64,000 nt of DNA from Shinisaurus crocodilurus (taxonomy: Eukaryota; Chordata; Lepidosauria; Squamata; Shinisauridae), in NCBI GenBank assembly GCA_021292165.1, contig CM037888.1:33685091-33749090 (forward strand), read 5' to 3'. The position numbers and the translations under genes were made by a program. The notes under the pieces were generated by a model, which was not told the origin of the DNA, did not search any database, and worked only from the letters and a program-made list of their open reading frames with translations. This document shows, one piece after another, positions 44,300 through 55,091 of this stretch (position 1 is the stretch's first letter; each line of letters begins with the position of its first letter).

Positions 44300-46221
44300 T
44301 AATCACATGCACAGAGAATTCATTTTAAAAACACGCACATGCACTCTCACGCACATTGTGTTTCCTGGGCTAAAAGGCAAACTTAATCTTGCCCATTAGG
44401 GGCGCATGCATGTGCTGCTCTAGGCCTGCTGCTCCCACAAAATGTGCCCCGTGGTCTCAGTGGAAAGGAAATGACCGCCAATCTCTTGCTCCACTGCATA
44501 CGGCCAGAAACAAAAATATTTTTAAAACGATGTGATTGGCTGTGGGCAGTATCTTTCGAATACTGTGATTGGCTGGAGGCATCAATTTCCCCACCAATTT
44601 CTAGTCCTCTTCTCAGCCAGGACCGTATTCCTGGGGAGCAGCGGCGGGATGACTTAACACCATATATGGGCACTGGCAAATGCCCTCACCTTCCTGGTGC
44701 CAGTTGCTACTACACATCCCTGTGTTGCGGCTGCACCAGCTGTCCTGCAAAAGAGAAGTAGATAAGGGTTCCTGTGCCTTGTGCCTTATCTACTTGCCTG
44801 TTTGGGATTCTCTCCCTTTTTCTTTGCCTGCAAAAGAGAAGAACGGAGTTTGGGCAAAGCAAAGTTCCGCTCCTTCTGCAAAGCTGTCCCGCTGCACATG
44901 TGCCAGTTTGGGAGAGATCAAAATCACTGATTAGGGAAGGGAGTCTGGACAGCGCAGCGCAAGACACATGAAGTGAGGGCTGGATTTGTATTTCTGAGCT
45001 GGGAAAGGGGGCAGAGCCTAGCAGTGGCTAATGGCCCCGGGGTGAGGAATAGCACAAACGTTCTCTGATCACCCAGCTGCCCGAAGCAAATGGCTGCCCG
45101 GGCCAGTTTGCTGACATGTTGTAGAGGATCTCTGGGCCAACCAGCTCCCCAACTGCCTGCTTACGGACGGGGGTGTTGCTGAACTGGGACAGGGGAAGGG
45201 CTTGCTTCGGACACCCCTCCCCCCCAGCCATAAAGTGCTCACACCCAGCCTACCCTTCCTTCCTCACAGGGTTGTTGCATGCTGTCCCGAGCACCTTCAA
45301 GGAAAAGGAATCACGCCCGACTAAACTGGGAAACACCGAAGCAGAGGACATGCTGCGGCATTCTAGAAAAACGCTGCCGTTCATGCAAATTATGGATTTT
45401 GATCACCCCACCCCCCAGTCCCCAGCTAATTGGTGACCTCTGTGTTCCAACCACAAGCCAAGATCCCAATTAGTGCAGCAGTTTTTGAGGTATGGACACC
45501 TGTCTGCAAGGAAGTGGACTGAGACCAATTTGACTATGCAAATAGTATTCTGCACAGTCCCGAAGGGGGTCTCTCTGCTCTAGATGTAAATAGGAGGCCT
45601 CGGCTTGGCTCGTTGCTGGCGATATAATTATTTTCTAGCTGATTTGAGCAGCTGAATAAATTTAGCATTACCATAAAAAAATGAACAGCTATTTTAAAAT
45701 TGGATGGTGGCTCGCAAAGTGGAGCCGAGGAGGCGGAGCCGTGGCGTAATTAGGCCCTGCAGGTGGAGCGGCCGCCCGAGGGGCCGGGGGGGGGCAGCTG
45801 CACACAGGTGTGTGAAAGGGGGAGGAGCACGGGGACAGAGAGGGGCCCCCCCTCACCTTTAGAGAGCTGTGCGTCTGCGTGTACACAGTTCATTTGTCCT
45901 CTGCTGCTGGTGGATCGAGCTCACCCCTGTCTCATCCCTGTCTTGACGTGTTCAAGCCGTATGGTGACCGCTCAGCAACTGCCAAAAAGCAGGAAACGCA
46001 TCGCCCAGAAAGAAGACAGAAGAGGGTGTGGATTTGCATGGAATCGCGTGTCCTGATATGTATAGATGCAAATTTAGAAATGAGGATTATATAATTTAAA
46101 TCGAAGTGGAGTACATCTCAGCATAGCGTGGAAGACTGCGACTTGTGTGCCTGGCTCAGTCTGCTCTCCGGGCGCTGCTGATGGGCAACTTCAAGCCAGC
46201 CCACCCCACCCCCAGCGCTTC
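44300..46221. other. Unassigned region
   Basis: GTGATTGGCTG occurs twice (about 44528 and 44563), each containing ATTGG. Positions 45480-45715 are AT-rich single-copy-looking DNA. A G-run lies near 45787. No gene recognised. Confidence 0.4.
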
Positions 46222-46229
46222 CTTTAGAT

Positions 46230-46301
46230 CAGTGTTCTCCAACCTTGGGTCCCCAGATGTTTTTGGCCTACGACTCCCAGCATGCCCCAGCCAGAACACT
46301 G
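46230..46301. mobile_element. hAT MITE family 1, 72 bp, TSD CTTTAGAT
   Basis: Left arm kept, right arm nearly all deleted down to GAACACTG; perfect 8-bp duplication (46222-46229, 46302-46309). Confidence 0.9.
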
Positions 46302-46309
46302 CTTTAGAT

Positions 46310-47274
46310 GATTATTATCTTTATACCGGACTTGGACCAGGCAGCCCTTCAACCAGAGGACACCTTCAAAATAGAGAACAGTCCTCTAGGAGCCCTTCAA
46401 ATCCTCTGTAAAAGAAGATGTGCGGCCACCCTAGCAGTTAATCCGCAGCAACATCCAACTGAATGGGCTAAAAGAGCCCCCAAATAATCTCTGGCTCTTG
46501 ATGTTTCTGCGTCTACTTGGGAGAAGTCACTCTGTGAAGATCATTCGTGGTCTTGAATATACAGAAAAGGGCACCATTGGCCGTTCCTTTCACTGGCCTG
46601 AGAGCAGATTCGAGACGGTGTGTCAGGAAGGCTTCCAGGTGCTCCCTGCTGCTTGCGCAGACAAAGTCTGTGGGTCCAAGGCAGCCTTTGTGACAGCATG
46701 GATTGGGCCCTGCGTTCACGCCACTCCTCTACTGCCATAGTCCTGGCTACATGGCAGTGTTATCAGCCTTGCACTGGTGACAGAAACCCTACGGGGGCGG
46801 AGGGTGTTGGGGAAGGGCAAGAGGAAACCTTCCTCCTGCTTTGCTGACGACGGAGCCTTCTGGTTGCGGGGATGCATGTTTCCAAAGCAGGATAATTGTT
46901 CACCCTGAAGGACGGGGGAGCCTTAAAAATACAAAAGCCCAAAAGTAACACTGATCAAATCACGCAGACTTTGGATTCCATTTGTAACCTCTGTTCTAAG
47001 CAGAAATAACTTGCTTGCAGGGCAGCGGGACAATCCTTTGTTAACAAGCCGGCTCAGCTGCACGGGGGGGGGGGGGGGCTGTGCAAGGAGAGGGCCTTTC
47101 TGACTTCTAATTGCAAGTAGCAGCTCTGCACAAACGCTCCCCTGCTCTCAAGAGGGTCTGAGTTAAGAGGCTGCCCTGGGAGAAGGGATGACATAATCAG
47201 GGCGGCGGCGGCGTGTAGGTAGAAGCTTCCCCCACAAAGCCTGCACTGGTTCCAACCGTGAGACTGGCTGGTGC
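46310..47274. other. Unassigned region
   Basis: G14-type run near 47064. Frames at 46498-46740 have no domain. No repeat recognised. Confidence 0.4.
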
Positions 47275-47282
47275 CTCCTGAC

Positions 47283-47428
47283 CAGGGCTTTTTTTCTGGT
47301 GGAACTCACCGGAACTGAGTTCCAGCACCTTTTCTTCTATTAATTGCATTACAATTTAATCGCCATCTACTCCCGAGGAAATGTAATCCAAGAGTTCCGG
47401 TACCCTTTTCTCCAGAAAAAAAGCACTG
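47283..47428. mobile_element. hAT MITE family 2, 146 bp, TSD CTCCTGAC
   Basis: Inverse copy of 13093-13238, same length, with perfect 8-bp duplication CTCCTGAC (47275-47282, 47429-47436). Confidence 0.9.
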
Positions 47429-47691
47429 CTCCTGACCCATCACTACAGCCCTTCCCCACACACAGCCCCTCCCTTTCAGAGCCCCCGCCGCAGTGGTCCT
47501 GCATCATCCCTGATGATGCACTGATACACAGAAGGTGGTGGTGCGACATACCTTGATGAGGGCAGACATCTTACTCCATGTGGAGAGAGGCAATTGACAA
47601 CAACCAGAAGCCAGAGAGCTCCCTCCCCTACGCCAAGGATCTCTCAGCAAAGCAAAAGGGGTCAGATAACTGATACTTGTAGGTTGGTGCA

Positions 47692-47759
47692 TAGCTGGCT
47701 GGGGCATGCTGGGAGTTGTAGGCCAAAAACATCTGGGGACCCAAGGTTGGAGGGCACTG
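47692..47759. mobile_element. hAT MITE family 1, right arm only
   Basis: AGCTGGCTGGGGCATGC through GGTTGGAGGGCACTG. The left arm is missing and no matching 8-bp flank remains. Confidence 0.8.
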
Positions 47760-49494
47760 TTGTAGTAGGTCAAGGTGAAAGCTGGAGCGAGTCCCAGCCA
47801 TCAGGTCGGTGTGGGAAGAAGGCAGGAAATCTCCACGGGCAGCAGCTGCTTCAGCTGAGGATCTCTGGGCGGGGGCCGCTGTGTTTCGTACGGAACCGTT
47901 TCATTAAGGGTCCACGTCAGGAGATGCTTACGGTCACTGGATCCTTTTTCCTTAACTAAATGGGAAGCTGGGTTGACTTGGTCCTACTGTGTGACACACA
48001 GTCCAACGGACTGGGAATGCACTGGGCTGGAGGGCAGCTGTTCCGGCCCAGCTCTGGGTTTCAGGGGCCCCGGACTAAGTGCCCGATGCCCCCCCCCCAA
48101 AAGCATTATTCTGGTGGGACTGCCAGCAAGCTTACTGAGGTGGCAGGCAGAAACACACGTGGCAGGTAGAGGCTGGCGGAGCTGCCCGACGATGCTTCGC
48201 TCAGGGCCAGACCTGAAAAGAAAAAGAAGTCATGCCCGGGTTGCCTTGCCAGCAGTACCCACCAGCACGGTGCTTTCGGGAGGAGGCGGTGCTGGTGGCA
48301 CACTGTTTTCCTTCTTGTGAGGGCCTGGCAATGAAAGGGGAACCTCTGACCTCCGATGGCACACGACTCACACATTCCAGTGGCCCACTTGACTCTGCAT
48401 GGAAGTCATGCACGAGCTTGCTCCTTGTGGCTTGCTCTGCTTTTCGTATGCCCACAGCCCCTTTCCAACATTTCAGTTTGGCTGGCTTCAGTTTAAAATA
48501 CAACGCTGCATAATTTTGATGCTCAAGTCTAACTGCAGGCTATTTCCTTTAATTGATTTCTATTGTTTCATTCTATTCCTCAAAGATTTGTCAACATTAA
48601 TTTTTATACGCCTAACACTTTGCAAACACCAGCCAACTTTTTAAAATTAATGAGTTGAGATGGAGATTGAATGCCTCTCCTCTCTCCGCCACAGCAGGGA
48701 ACTGACACTGCCAGGATAATAAAAAATATGTGATCAACATAAAATTTGTGAAAGTGGAGTTATTAGAAAAACAGCCCTTGCTGGCAGTAAGACTGATGCT
48801 CGAATGCTCTATTATTTATTCCCCATGTTCAAGGAGAAGAGGTCCTGTTCTTGTGCCATGGGACCGACAGACCACATTTCCCACAATAACACTTAATCCT
48901 TTCATCTTGAGTCAGAGATTTCTTTGGTTGACCTGAACTTTTTGGAACCATATCAGCAGCGACTCATACATTCCTAATAAATTCCAGTCTGTGGAATTTG
49001 TTTTTAAAATACCACAGACTCCTAATGGACCCCCTTCCTTTAAACCTCCACTCAACGTGTTGGCCAGTGATAAAACTACCATAGCTCAAAGGGTCTGAGT
49101 GGGTGCCAAGTCCGTCATAAGGGCTCACTCACAAAGAACGAGGGAGCTGATCATGTGTTTATAAGATCCCCCTCTGGAAATGTACTGTTTCAGATGGGCT
49201 GCATTATACTGCAATTATAGGTTAAGTAACTCACTGGCGTGATGCCTGATGTAGAAAAACACACTGTGACAATCAGATAATACTGGGATTAAGCAAGGCA
49301 ACAGCAACAGCTACTGAAAGGGGAAATTTCAGCAAGTAGGAGTGTTGCCCAGCAAGCGTGACCTCATCCCAGCTGCATTGTCTAGGCAGGAAATCTGGCA
49401 GAGCAAAGGCCACAGAGGCACTAAGCGGAGGTCTCTGGCATAGTGGCCTGTCACCAACTCAGAGGAGGAGAGAGCCTGAAACCACATCCATGAG
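47760..49494. other. Unassigned region
   Basis: Positions 48480-49010 are AT-rich, non-repetitive DNA. No coding sequence or transposon recognised in the interval. Confidence 0.4.
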
Positions 49495-49905
49495 AACAGA
49501 AGACGGGCCCTTTTAGATCAGACCAAAGATCTATCTAGACCAGTATTCTGTTTCCAACTGAAACTGTTTCCAATTACCGGTATCTGTTTCCAAATAATAA
49601 ATATCTATTATTTTTAGATTTTTTTAAAAAAACATTGTGTTACGTATACATTTTAGTGTATTTAGATTTTATTATATAAAGTGGAATATAAATATTATAA
49701 ATAAATAAATAAATAAATATCCTTCTTGGTTTTGTCTAATCCCTTTTTAAAAGTCATCTAAGGCCAGTGGCCATCATCACCCCCTCTTGTAGTGGTGAAT
49801 TCCATGTGTTAATTTTACATTGGCTGAAAAAGTGCTTGCTCTTTTAGTCCATCCTGAGCCTATAGCCAGCCAGCTTTGTTGGGCGACCACGGGTTCCAGG
49901 AGTTA
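49495..49905 (+). repeat. Old interspersed repeat, sauropsid type (unnamed)
   Basis: GATCAGACCAAAGATCTATC and later AGTGGTGAATTCCATGTGTTA, AGTGCTTGCTCTTTTAGTCC and TTGTTGGGCGACCACGGGTT match in type a repeat I have seen in bird and reptile genomes, probably a LINE 3' region. It is interrupted by an AT-rich insert with a (AAAT)n tail (about 49600-49725). Name not certain. Confidence 0.45.
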
Positions 49906-49964
49906 GGAAATTCCATTAGCCAAGTTGCACCTTCTTCCGTCACACCTCTGTTGTCAAACAAGAC

Positions 49965-49968
<4 letters not shown>

Positions 49969-50009
<41 letters not shown>
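49969..50009. repeat. (AT)n microsatellite
   Basis: About 20 TA units. Confidence 0.95.
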
Positions 50010-50011
<2 letters not shown>

Positions 50012-50761
50012 TCACTCAGAATTTTATTGTTTATAGCCAATGGCCATCACAATACATATATACATGAAGTATAAAATAAAATAAAAACTGGTTGAACATT
50101 AAATATAATGAAACAAAATGCTATAAAATAATCAAGGTTTAGAAACATTCTTTCTGTATGGCCCCCTTATGGTTTGGCAGTAGTTTGGTTTATAAAGGCT
50201 GCCCTTATTTTCCTTGCAGCTAACGCAAATAAAGCTATCCTGTAGCTAATAAATTTGTCCACATCAGCCAACAACCGTCTAATTTTAAAATAATCTGATT
50301 GACCTTCTAAAGTAGTCTGAAAAGGAAGAATAAATCTTATAAAAGAATAAAGTACTTTTATATTGTACTTTATCCTTGTTTTGTAATCTGCCCAGAGAAT
50401 GACTGTTATTGGGTGGATTAAAAATGTAATGAATGAATGAATACCACACTATCCTGCTGATTGTGCTGACAACAAACCGTAAGTGAAAACCATAGTAGGC
50501 AATGATGCTACTGGAAGTGGAGTGACTGCTGACATTGTAGCATAAAAGAAAGCAGAAGAGAGGAGGTAGATTGAGGGAAATGGAGCCTCAATAGTTCCAT
50601 CGATTCTCTAGCTGGCCTCTCAATGAATTCTTGGCCTTTAGTGGAAAGATGTCCAGGTCAAGCTGGTTCTTTGATCTGAGACTATGCTTTTCAAAGAGTG
50701 TTCTGGGAAACCCTACAGTTCCCCAGAAGTTTATTGGTCATTCCTCAATGACGTGCTCATT
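50010..50761. other. AT-rich region with L2-type tails
   Basis: TAATCTGCCCAGAGAATGAC and TGGGTGGATTAAAAATGTAATGAATG at about 50388-50440 resemble an L2-type 3' end, preceded by AT-rich degenerate sequence. Positions 50440-50761 unassigned. Confidence 0.4.
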
Positions 50762-50773
50762 AATGGTCCAGAA

Positions 50774-51547
50774 TGAACCATTAATGAAACATAGAGTGTT
50801 CGAGGATCGGGATATTTGTAAGAAGACCAAAACACTGGTTTATGAAGCCATTGTATTGCCAACTTTATTGTATGCCTGCGAAACATGGACTATCTATAAA
50901 CGTCACCTCCAACTCCTTGAAAGATTTCATCAACGTTGCCTCCGGAAAATCCTGCGAATTACTTGGGAAGATAGGCGAACAAATATCAGTGTACTGGAAG
51001 AAGCAAAGACTACTAGCGTTGAAAAAGTGATCCTTCAACGCCAACTTCAGTGGACCGGTCATGTTGTTCGAATGCCTGACTGCCGTCTCCCAAAGCAGTT
51101 ACTTTATTCCCAACTCAAGGATGGAAAGCGGAATATCGGTGGTCAGCATAAGAGGTTTAAAGATGTTTTTAAGGCTAATCTAAAAAAAATGCAATATAAA
51201 CATCGAAAACTGGGAAGCTCTGGCCCATGAATGATCTAACTGGAGGCTGGCCTTTCACAAAGGTTCCACGGACTTTGAAGAAGCCCGAGTGCAAGGTGAA
51301 AGGGAGAAACGTGTTAAGCGAAAAGCACGTCAAAGGAATCCTTTACAGGACCATCTTCCATCTGGTAACCTGTGTCCTCACTGTGGGAAGCTGTGTGGAT
51401 CTAGAATCGGCCTCCACAGTCACTTACGGACCCATCGCTAGAGTCTACACAATTTTCTTTAGAATTTCCTCCTTTTAAAATTTTCTTTCTGTTAATTTTT
51501 ATCCTGGAAGACAATCTTACTCGGTCACAAGTGATCGCCTGATGATG
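50774..51547 (+). mobile_element. LINE with C-terminal C2H2 finger, 5'-truncated copy 1, TSD 12 bp
   Basis: Flanked by a perfect 12-bp duplication AATGGTCCAGAA (50762-50773, 51548-51559). It holds the ORF2 C-terminus (RVFEDRDICKKTKTLVYEAI, TLLYACETWTIYKRH, LRKILRITWEDRR, QLQWTGHVVRM, KQLLYSQLKDGKRNIGGQ). A second frame ends in a C-x2-C-x12-H-x3-H zinc finger near 51375-51440. An A8 run at about 51182 shifts the frame; seven A would keep it open. The 3' end is a short TGATGATG tail. Clade not assigned (RTE or a related group is possible). Confidence 0.82.
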
Positions 51548-51559
51548 AATGGTCCAGAA

Positions 51560-52081
51560 AGCCAGCTCCCCACTCCCAGCCAACCTTCCCTTGCCATGTC
51601 CATCTGCAGCGGGAGAATGCTGGGTGCATCCTTGTCCGCATTCTCAAGGCATATTGCCTGATTGTAATGGCCTGATGGGCCTAGGCACGGGCAGTTGAGT
51701 GAGCTCCCCCTAGAACAGTCCACAGAACCTGCTGCAGCGCACAAGCTCCCTGAGGGGTTCCCTGAAGGCACAACACCGCAAACCCCCGCTGCCATTGACC
51801 ACCTCATCTCCCCAAACCCTGAATGGGACTGCTCATGTAGTAAGCTGGAGCCTCTGGCTGGAGCAACACTTAAGCCCAACACTTGACCAAGGGGAGACCA
51901 ATCTTTAAAGGCTGGTGGTCAGAAGGGCCATCAACATTCTGAAAGCAGAAGGTCCATAAAAGCAGCCAACTTGCATTTAAAAATTTCAGCTTTTAAAAGC
52001 TGAACTCATCCTGTTTGCATCAGCCTGGTTTTTGAAACTAGAGATGGAAACTTTTGCAATCATAAAGAAGCAACACAAAGG
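51560..52081. other. Unassigned spacer
   Basis: Nothing recognised. Confidence 0.4.
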
Positions 52082-52414
52082 CTGAGTTCACACAACACGA
52101 AAACCCACACTCAAGGTCGAGTATGGGTTGAGTATAGGTTGTCGGTGAACCAAGGGTTGTTGCGTTGTGTGAACCCAGCTGCTCTAACAAACCATGGTTT
52201 GTTAACCACAAACAATCCACAAAGAGAACCCATGGTTTGTTGTTTGGTTGTGAACTGTGAGTTGCTTGTGGTTAACAAACTATGGCTTGATAGCATTGGC
52301 TGGGTTCACACATCACAACAAGCAACAGCTGAACAACAACCCATGGTCCAAGGGCAACCCACCCTCAACCCATACTCAACCTTGAGTATGGGTTGTCATG
52401 TTGTGTGAACCCAG
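52082..52414. mobile_element. Palindromic MITE with GGGTTCACACAAC ends
   Basis: The outer ends CTGAGTTCACACAACACG and TGTTGTGTGAACCCAG are complementary, and the sub-terminal AACCCATACTCAACC-type motif is repeated inward. An inner pair around TTTGTTAACCACAA / TTGTGGTTAACAAA forms a second stem. No coding capacity and no clear TSD, so the superfamily is open. Related scraps occur near 29235, 37760 and 57640-57760. Confidence 0.65.
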
Positions 52415-52886
52415 TCATTGACACCTGTGCAGATGGCACCCTTCCCTTGGCAAATCCAAGTGCCTTCAGACCCCATCTATATTTGGAATAGAGAAGTTTT
52501 CTGTAGCAGGGTCCTTAAGAACTGCTAGTTCTTGGTGATATAATTCACTTTAATCTTTTAAGCATTTGGCAGTATTTGCTTGAAAGAAGGAGCAACAAGT
52601 ACATAATGATTGCACTAATTAAGCTGCCAAAACAGAATCCTGCCACATGGAGCACCTTTGAAACAGTGAGCCCTCGATTCATTAGCATCTGCTGTAAGCT
52701 TATTAATCACCTAACAGGCAATTAGCAAGCTGTTACTGTTTGAGGCTGGTATGTAAATAAATTCTTGGGTTAATTTCTTCCTCTGATAATAAAGAAAACA
52801 TTATGAAAATTAGCTAAGCGACAATGTAAATGATCTTGACTGTTAATTATATGATGCTGTTACATGTGCAGCAACCACACACTAGA
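52415..52886. other. AT-rich single-copy-looking DNA
   Basis: 52540-52880 has no simple repeats or known transposon and is rich in TTAAT/ATTA words. Confidence 0.4.
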
Positions 52887-53129
52887 TAGGCAATGGAGTC
52901 CTCTCTCAGCGCACCATTTTGAACATGAAATTGTTGACACAGGTAACATGAAGCCTTTGCACACTGGAGCTGCAGATGTTTACTTTCAGCTCACCAGAGT
53001 CAAGCAGGGAAAGAAAAATTGAATGTGAGTGGATTCAGACAACACCATTTCCCCTCACTGGACAAGCTAAGCTTTAGCAGTTTGTCATAACCTGATCGTC
53101 AGTGTACGGAACATGCAAATATCAAGGAA
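52887..53129 (+). repeat. Direct duplication, copy 1 (243 bp)
   Basis: Nearly identical to 53168-53410 (offset 281 bp) with two substitutions noticed. Not a recognised transposon. Confidence 0.95.
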
Positions 53130-53167
53130 CATTACAGGGAAAAAAAGAGTCTTTCATCTGAATCTAT

Positions 53168-53410
53168 TAGGCAATGGAGTCCTCTCTCAGCGCACCATTT
53201 TGAACATGAAATTGTTGACACAGGTAACATGAAGCCTTTGCACACTGGAGCTGAAGATGTTTACTTTCAGCTCACCAGAGTCAAGCAGGGAAAGAAAAAT
53301 TGAATGTGAGTGGATTCAGACAACACCATTTCCCCTCACTGGACAAGCTAAGCTTTAGCAATTTGTCATAACCTGATCGTCAGTGTACGGAACATGCAAA
53401 TATCAAGGAA
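53168..53410 (+). repeat. Direct duplication, copy 2 (243 bp)
   Basis: Second copy of 52887-53129, separated by a 38-bp spacer (53130-53167). Confidence 0.95.
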
Positions 53411-53871
53411 TCCTGAATCCTGAATCTGTTCTGTGATTAAAATATGGTTATGTAGGCCCACATCAATTTCACGGAAGTGTAGAAAAGCCACAGAAGAAGG
53501 CCTTGGCAGCAGAATTGGACTTCAAATGAATTTGGTTTTGTTTTTAAGCATGTTTCTAGCCCTTATGGCTGTGAAGATCAGCTTGAAAGTGCGTGAAGGG
53601 TGGTGAGATCTCATAAACCAGATGGTGGGGCAGGGTGGCTGAATCAGATCTCCCGTGGTCCAGGGACGGGGCTTCCACCAGCCCTTACGCCACTCTCCAT
53701 GACACACAGAAACAGAATGCATCGTGCAAGTAAAGAGGAACGGGGCAACTTATCTTAACTTGCATAATCCATGCACAACACAGAACCTGGATCCAGCTTC
53801 TCCTGTCACTGAGGTGGGGCCACCTTGGCAGAAGACGCGCAGCCCAGGTTGGCAGGGACAGAGGGTGCGAG
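53411..53871. other. Unassigned spacer
   Basis: Nothing recognised. Confidence 0.4.
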
Positions 53872-55002
53872 CATAGAATCATAGAATCATAGAAAAGTAG
53901 AGTTGGAAGGGGCCTACAAGGCCATCGAGTCCAACCCCCTGCTCAATGCAGGAATCTAGGTCAAAGCATCTCTGACAGATGTCTGTCCAGCTGCACCTTG
54001 AATGCCTCCAGAGTGGGAGAGCCCACGACCTCCCTAGGTAGTTGATTCCATTGTCTTATTGCTCTGACAGTCAGGAAATTTTTCCTGATGTTTAGGTGGA
54101 ATCTAGGTTCCTGTAACTTGAGCCCATTATTCCGTGTCCTGCAAACTGGGATGAACGAGAAGAGATCTTTGCCCTCCTCTGTGTGACATCCCTTCAAATA
54201 CTGGAAGAGTGCGATCATATCTCCCCTCAGTCTCCTCTTCTGAAGGCTAAACATGCCCAGTTCTTTCAGTCTCTCCTCATAGGGCCTTGTTTCCAGTCCC
54301 TTTATCATCCTTGTTGCCCTCCTCTGAACCCTCTCCAGTTTGTCTATGTCCTTCTTAAAGTGAGGTGCCCAGAACTGGACGCAGTACTCAAGATGAGGCC
54401 TAACCAGTGCCGAGTAAAGGGGAATTATCACTTCCCGCGATTTGGAAGCTATACTTCTATTAATACAGCCCAAAATTGCATTTGCCTTCTTTGCAGCCAC
54501 ATCGCATTGCTGGCTCATATTCAGTTTGTGATCTACCACAATTCCAAGATCCTTCTCACTTGTAGTATTGTTGAGCCAAGTGTCCCCCATTCTGTAACTC
54601 TGCATTTGGTTTCCTCTCCCTAGGTGCAGCACTTGGCATTTATCCCTATTAAATTTCATTCTGTTGTTTTCGGCCCAGCGCTCCAGCCTATCAAGGTCAC
54701 TTTGAATTTTGTTTCTGTCTTCCAGAGTATTAGCTGTTCCACCCAACTTTGTGTCATCTGCAAATTTGATAAGCATTCCCTGTACCTCCTCATCCAAGTC
54801 ATTAATAAAAATATTGAAGAGCACCGGGCCCAGGACCGAGCCCTGTGGTACCCCGCTCGTTACCTCTCCCCAGTTTGAGAAGGAACCATTGATAAGCACT
54901 CTTTGAGTCCTATTCTTTAGCCAATTGTGGATCCACCTGATAGTTGTTCCATCTAGCCCACTCTTAGCTAGCTTACTAATCAGGATATCATGAGGCACTT
55001 TG
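53872..55002 (-). mobile_element. CR1 LINE, 5'-truncated, best preserved copy, minus strand
   Basis: About 1.13 kb from the RT palm to the tail. The 3' UTR and tail (complement CATAGAATCATAGAATCATAG) are complete. The coding part has no stop or frameshift over about 346 codons, which suggests the youngest CR1 insertion in the window. CR1 sequence begins at about 55002 and the flank has no clear duplication, as is usual for CR1. Confidence 0.92.
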
Positions 55003-55091
55003 TGCAAGGTGCAAGGCTGGGAGACTGCCTGCCAGGGAAGCAGCCCAAAGTCTTTGGCTGAAGAGCCTGGTGCAAGGAAGGCAGCGGCCAA
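53961..55091 (-). CDS. CR1 ORF2 RT fragment, open frame of 376 codons
   Basis: The frame covers RT from KVPHDILISKLAKSGL through GVPQGSVLGPVLFNIF and the catalytic FADDTKLGG box with both aspartates. The thumb and the complete C-terminus follow (KLQEPRFHLNIRKN, RAIRQWNQLPREV, LDRHLSEML). The first 30 codons, upstream of 55002, come from non-CR1 flanking DNA, so this start is accidental. The endonuclease and fingers are missing, so it cannot retrotranspose. Confidence 0.85.
   Translation of the reverse strand: MAAAFLAPGSSAKDFGLLPWQAVSQPCTLHKVPHDILISKLAKSGLDGTTIRWIHNWLKNRTQRVLINGSFSNWGEVTSGVPQGSVLGPVLFNIFINDLDEEVQGMLIKFADDTKLGGTANTLEDRNKIQSDLDRLERWAENNRMKFNRDKCQVLHLGRGNQMQSYRMGDTWLNNTTSEKDLGIVVDHKLNMSQQCDVAAKKANAILGCINRSIASKSREVIIPLYSALVRPHLEYCVQFWAPHFKKDIDKLERVQRRATRMIKGLETRPYEERLKELGMFSLQKRRLRGDMIALFQYLKGCHTEEGKDLFSFIPVCRTRNNGLKLQEPRFHLNIRKNFLTVRAIRQWNQLPREVVGSPTLEAFKVQLDRHLSEML

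Noticed and set aside
51375..51440. Host zinc-finger gene exon
   Set aside because: The single C2H2 finger follows LINE ORF2 sequence and recurs in the second copy at 61602, so it is the LINE C-terminus.
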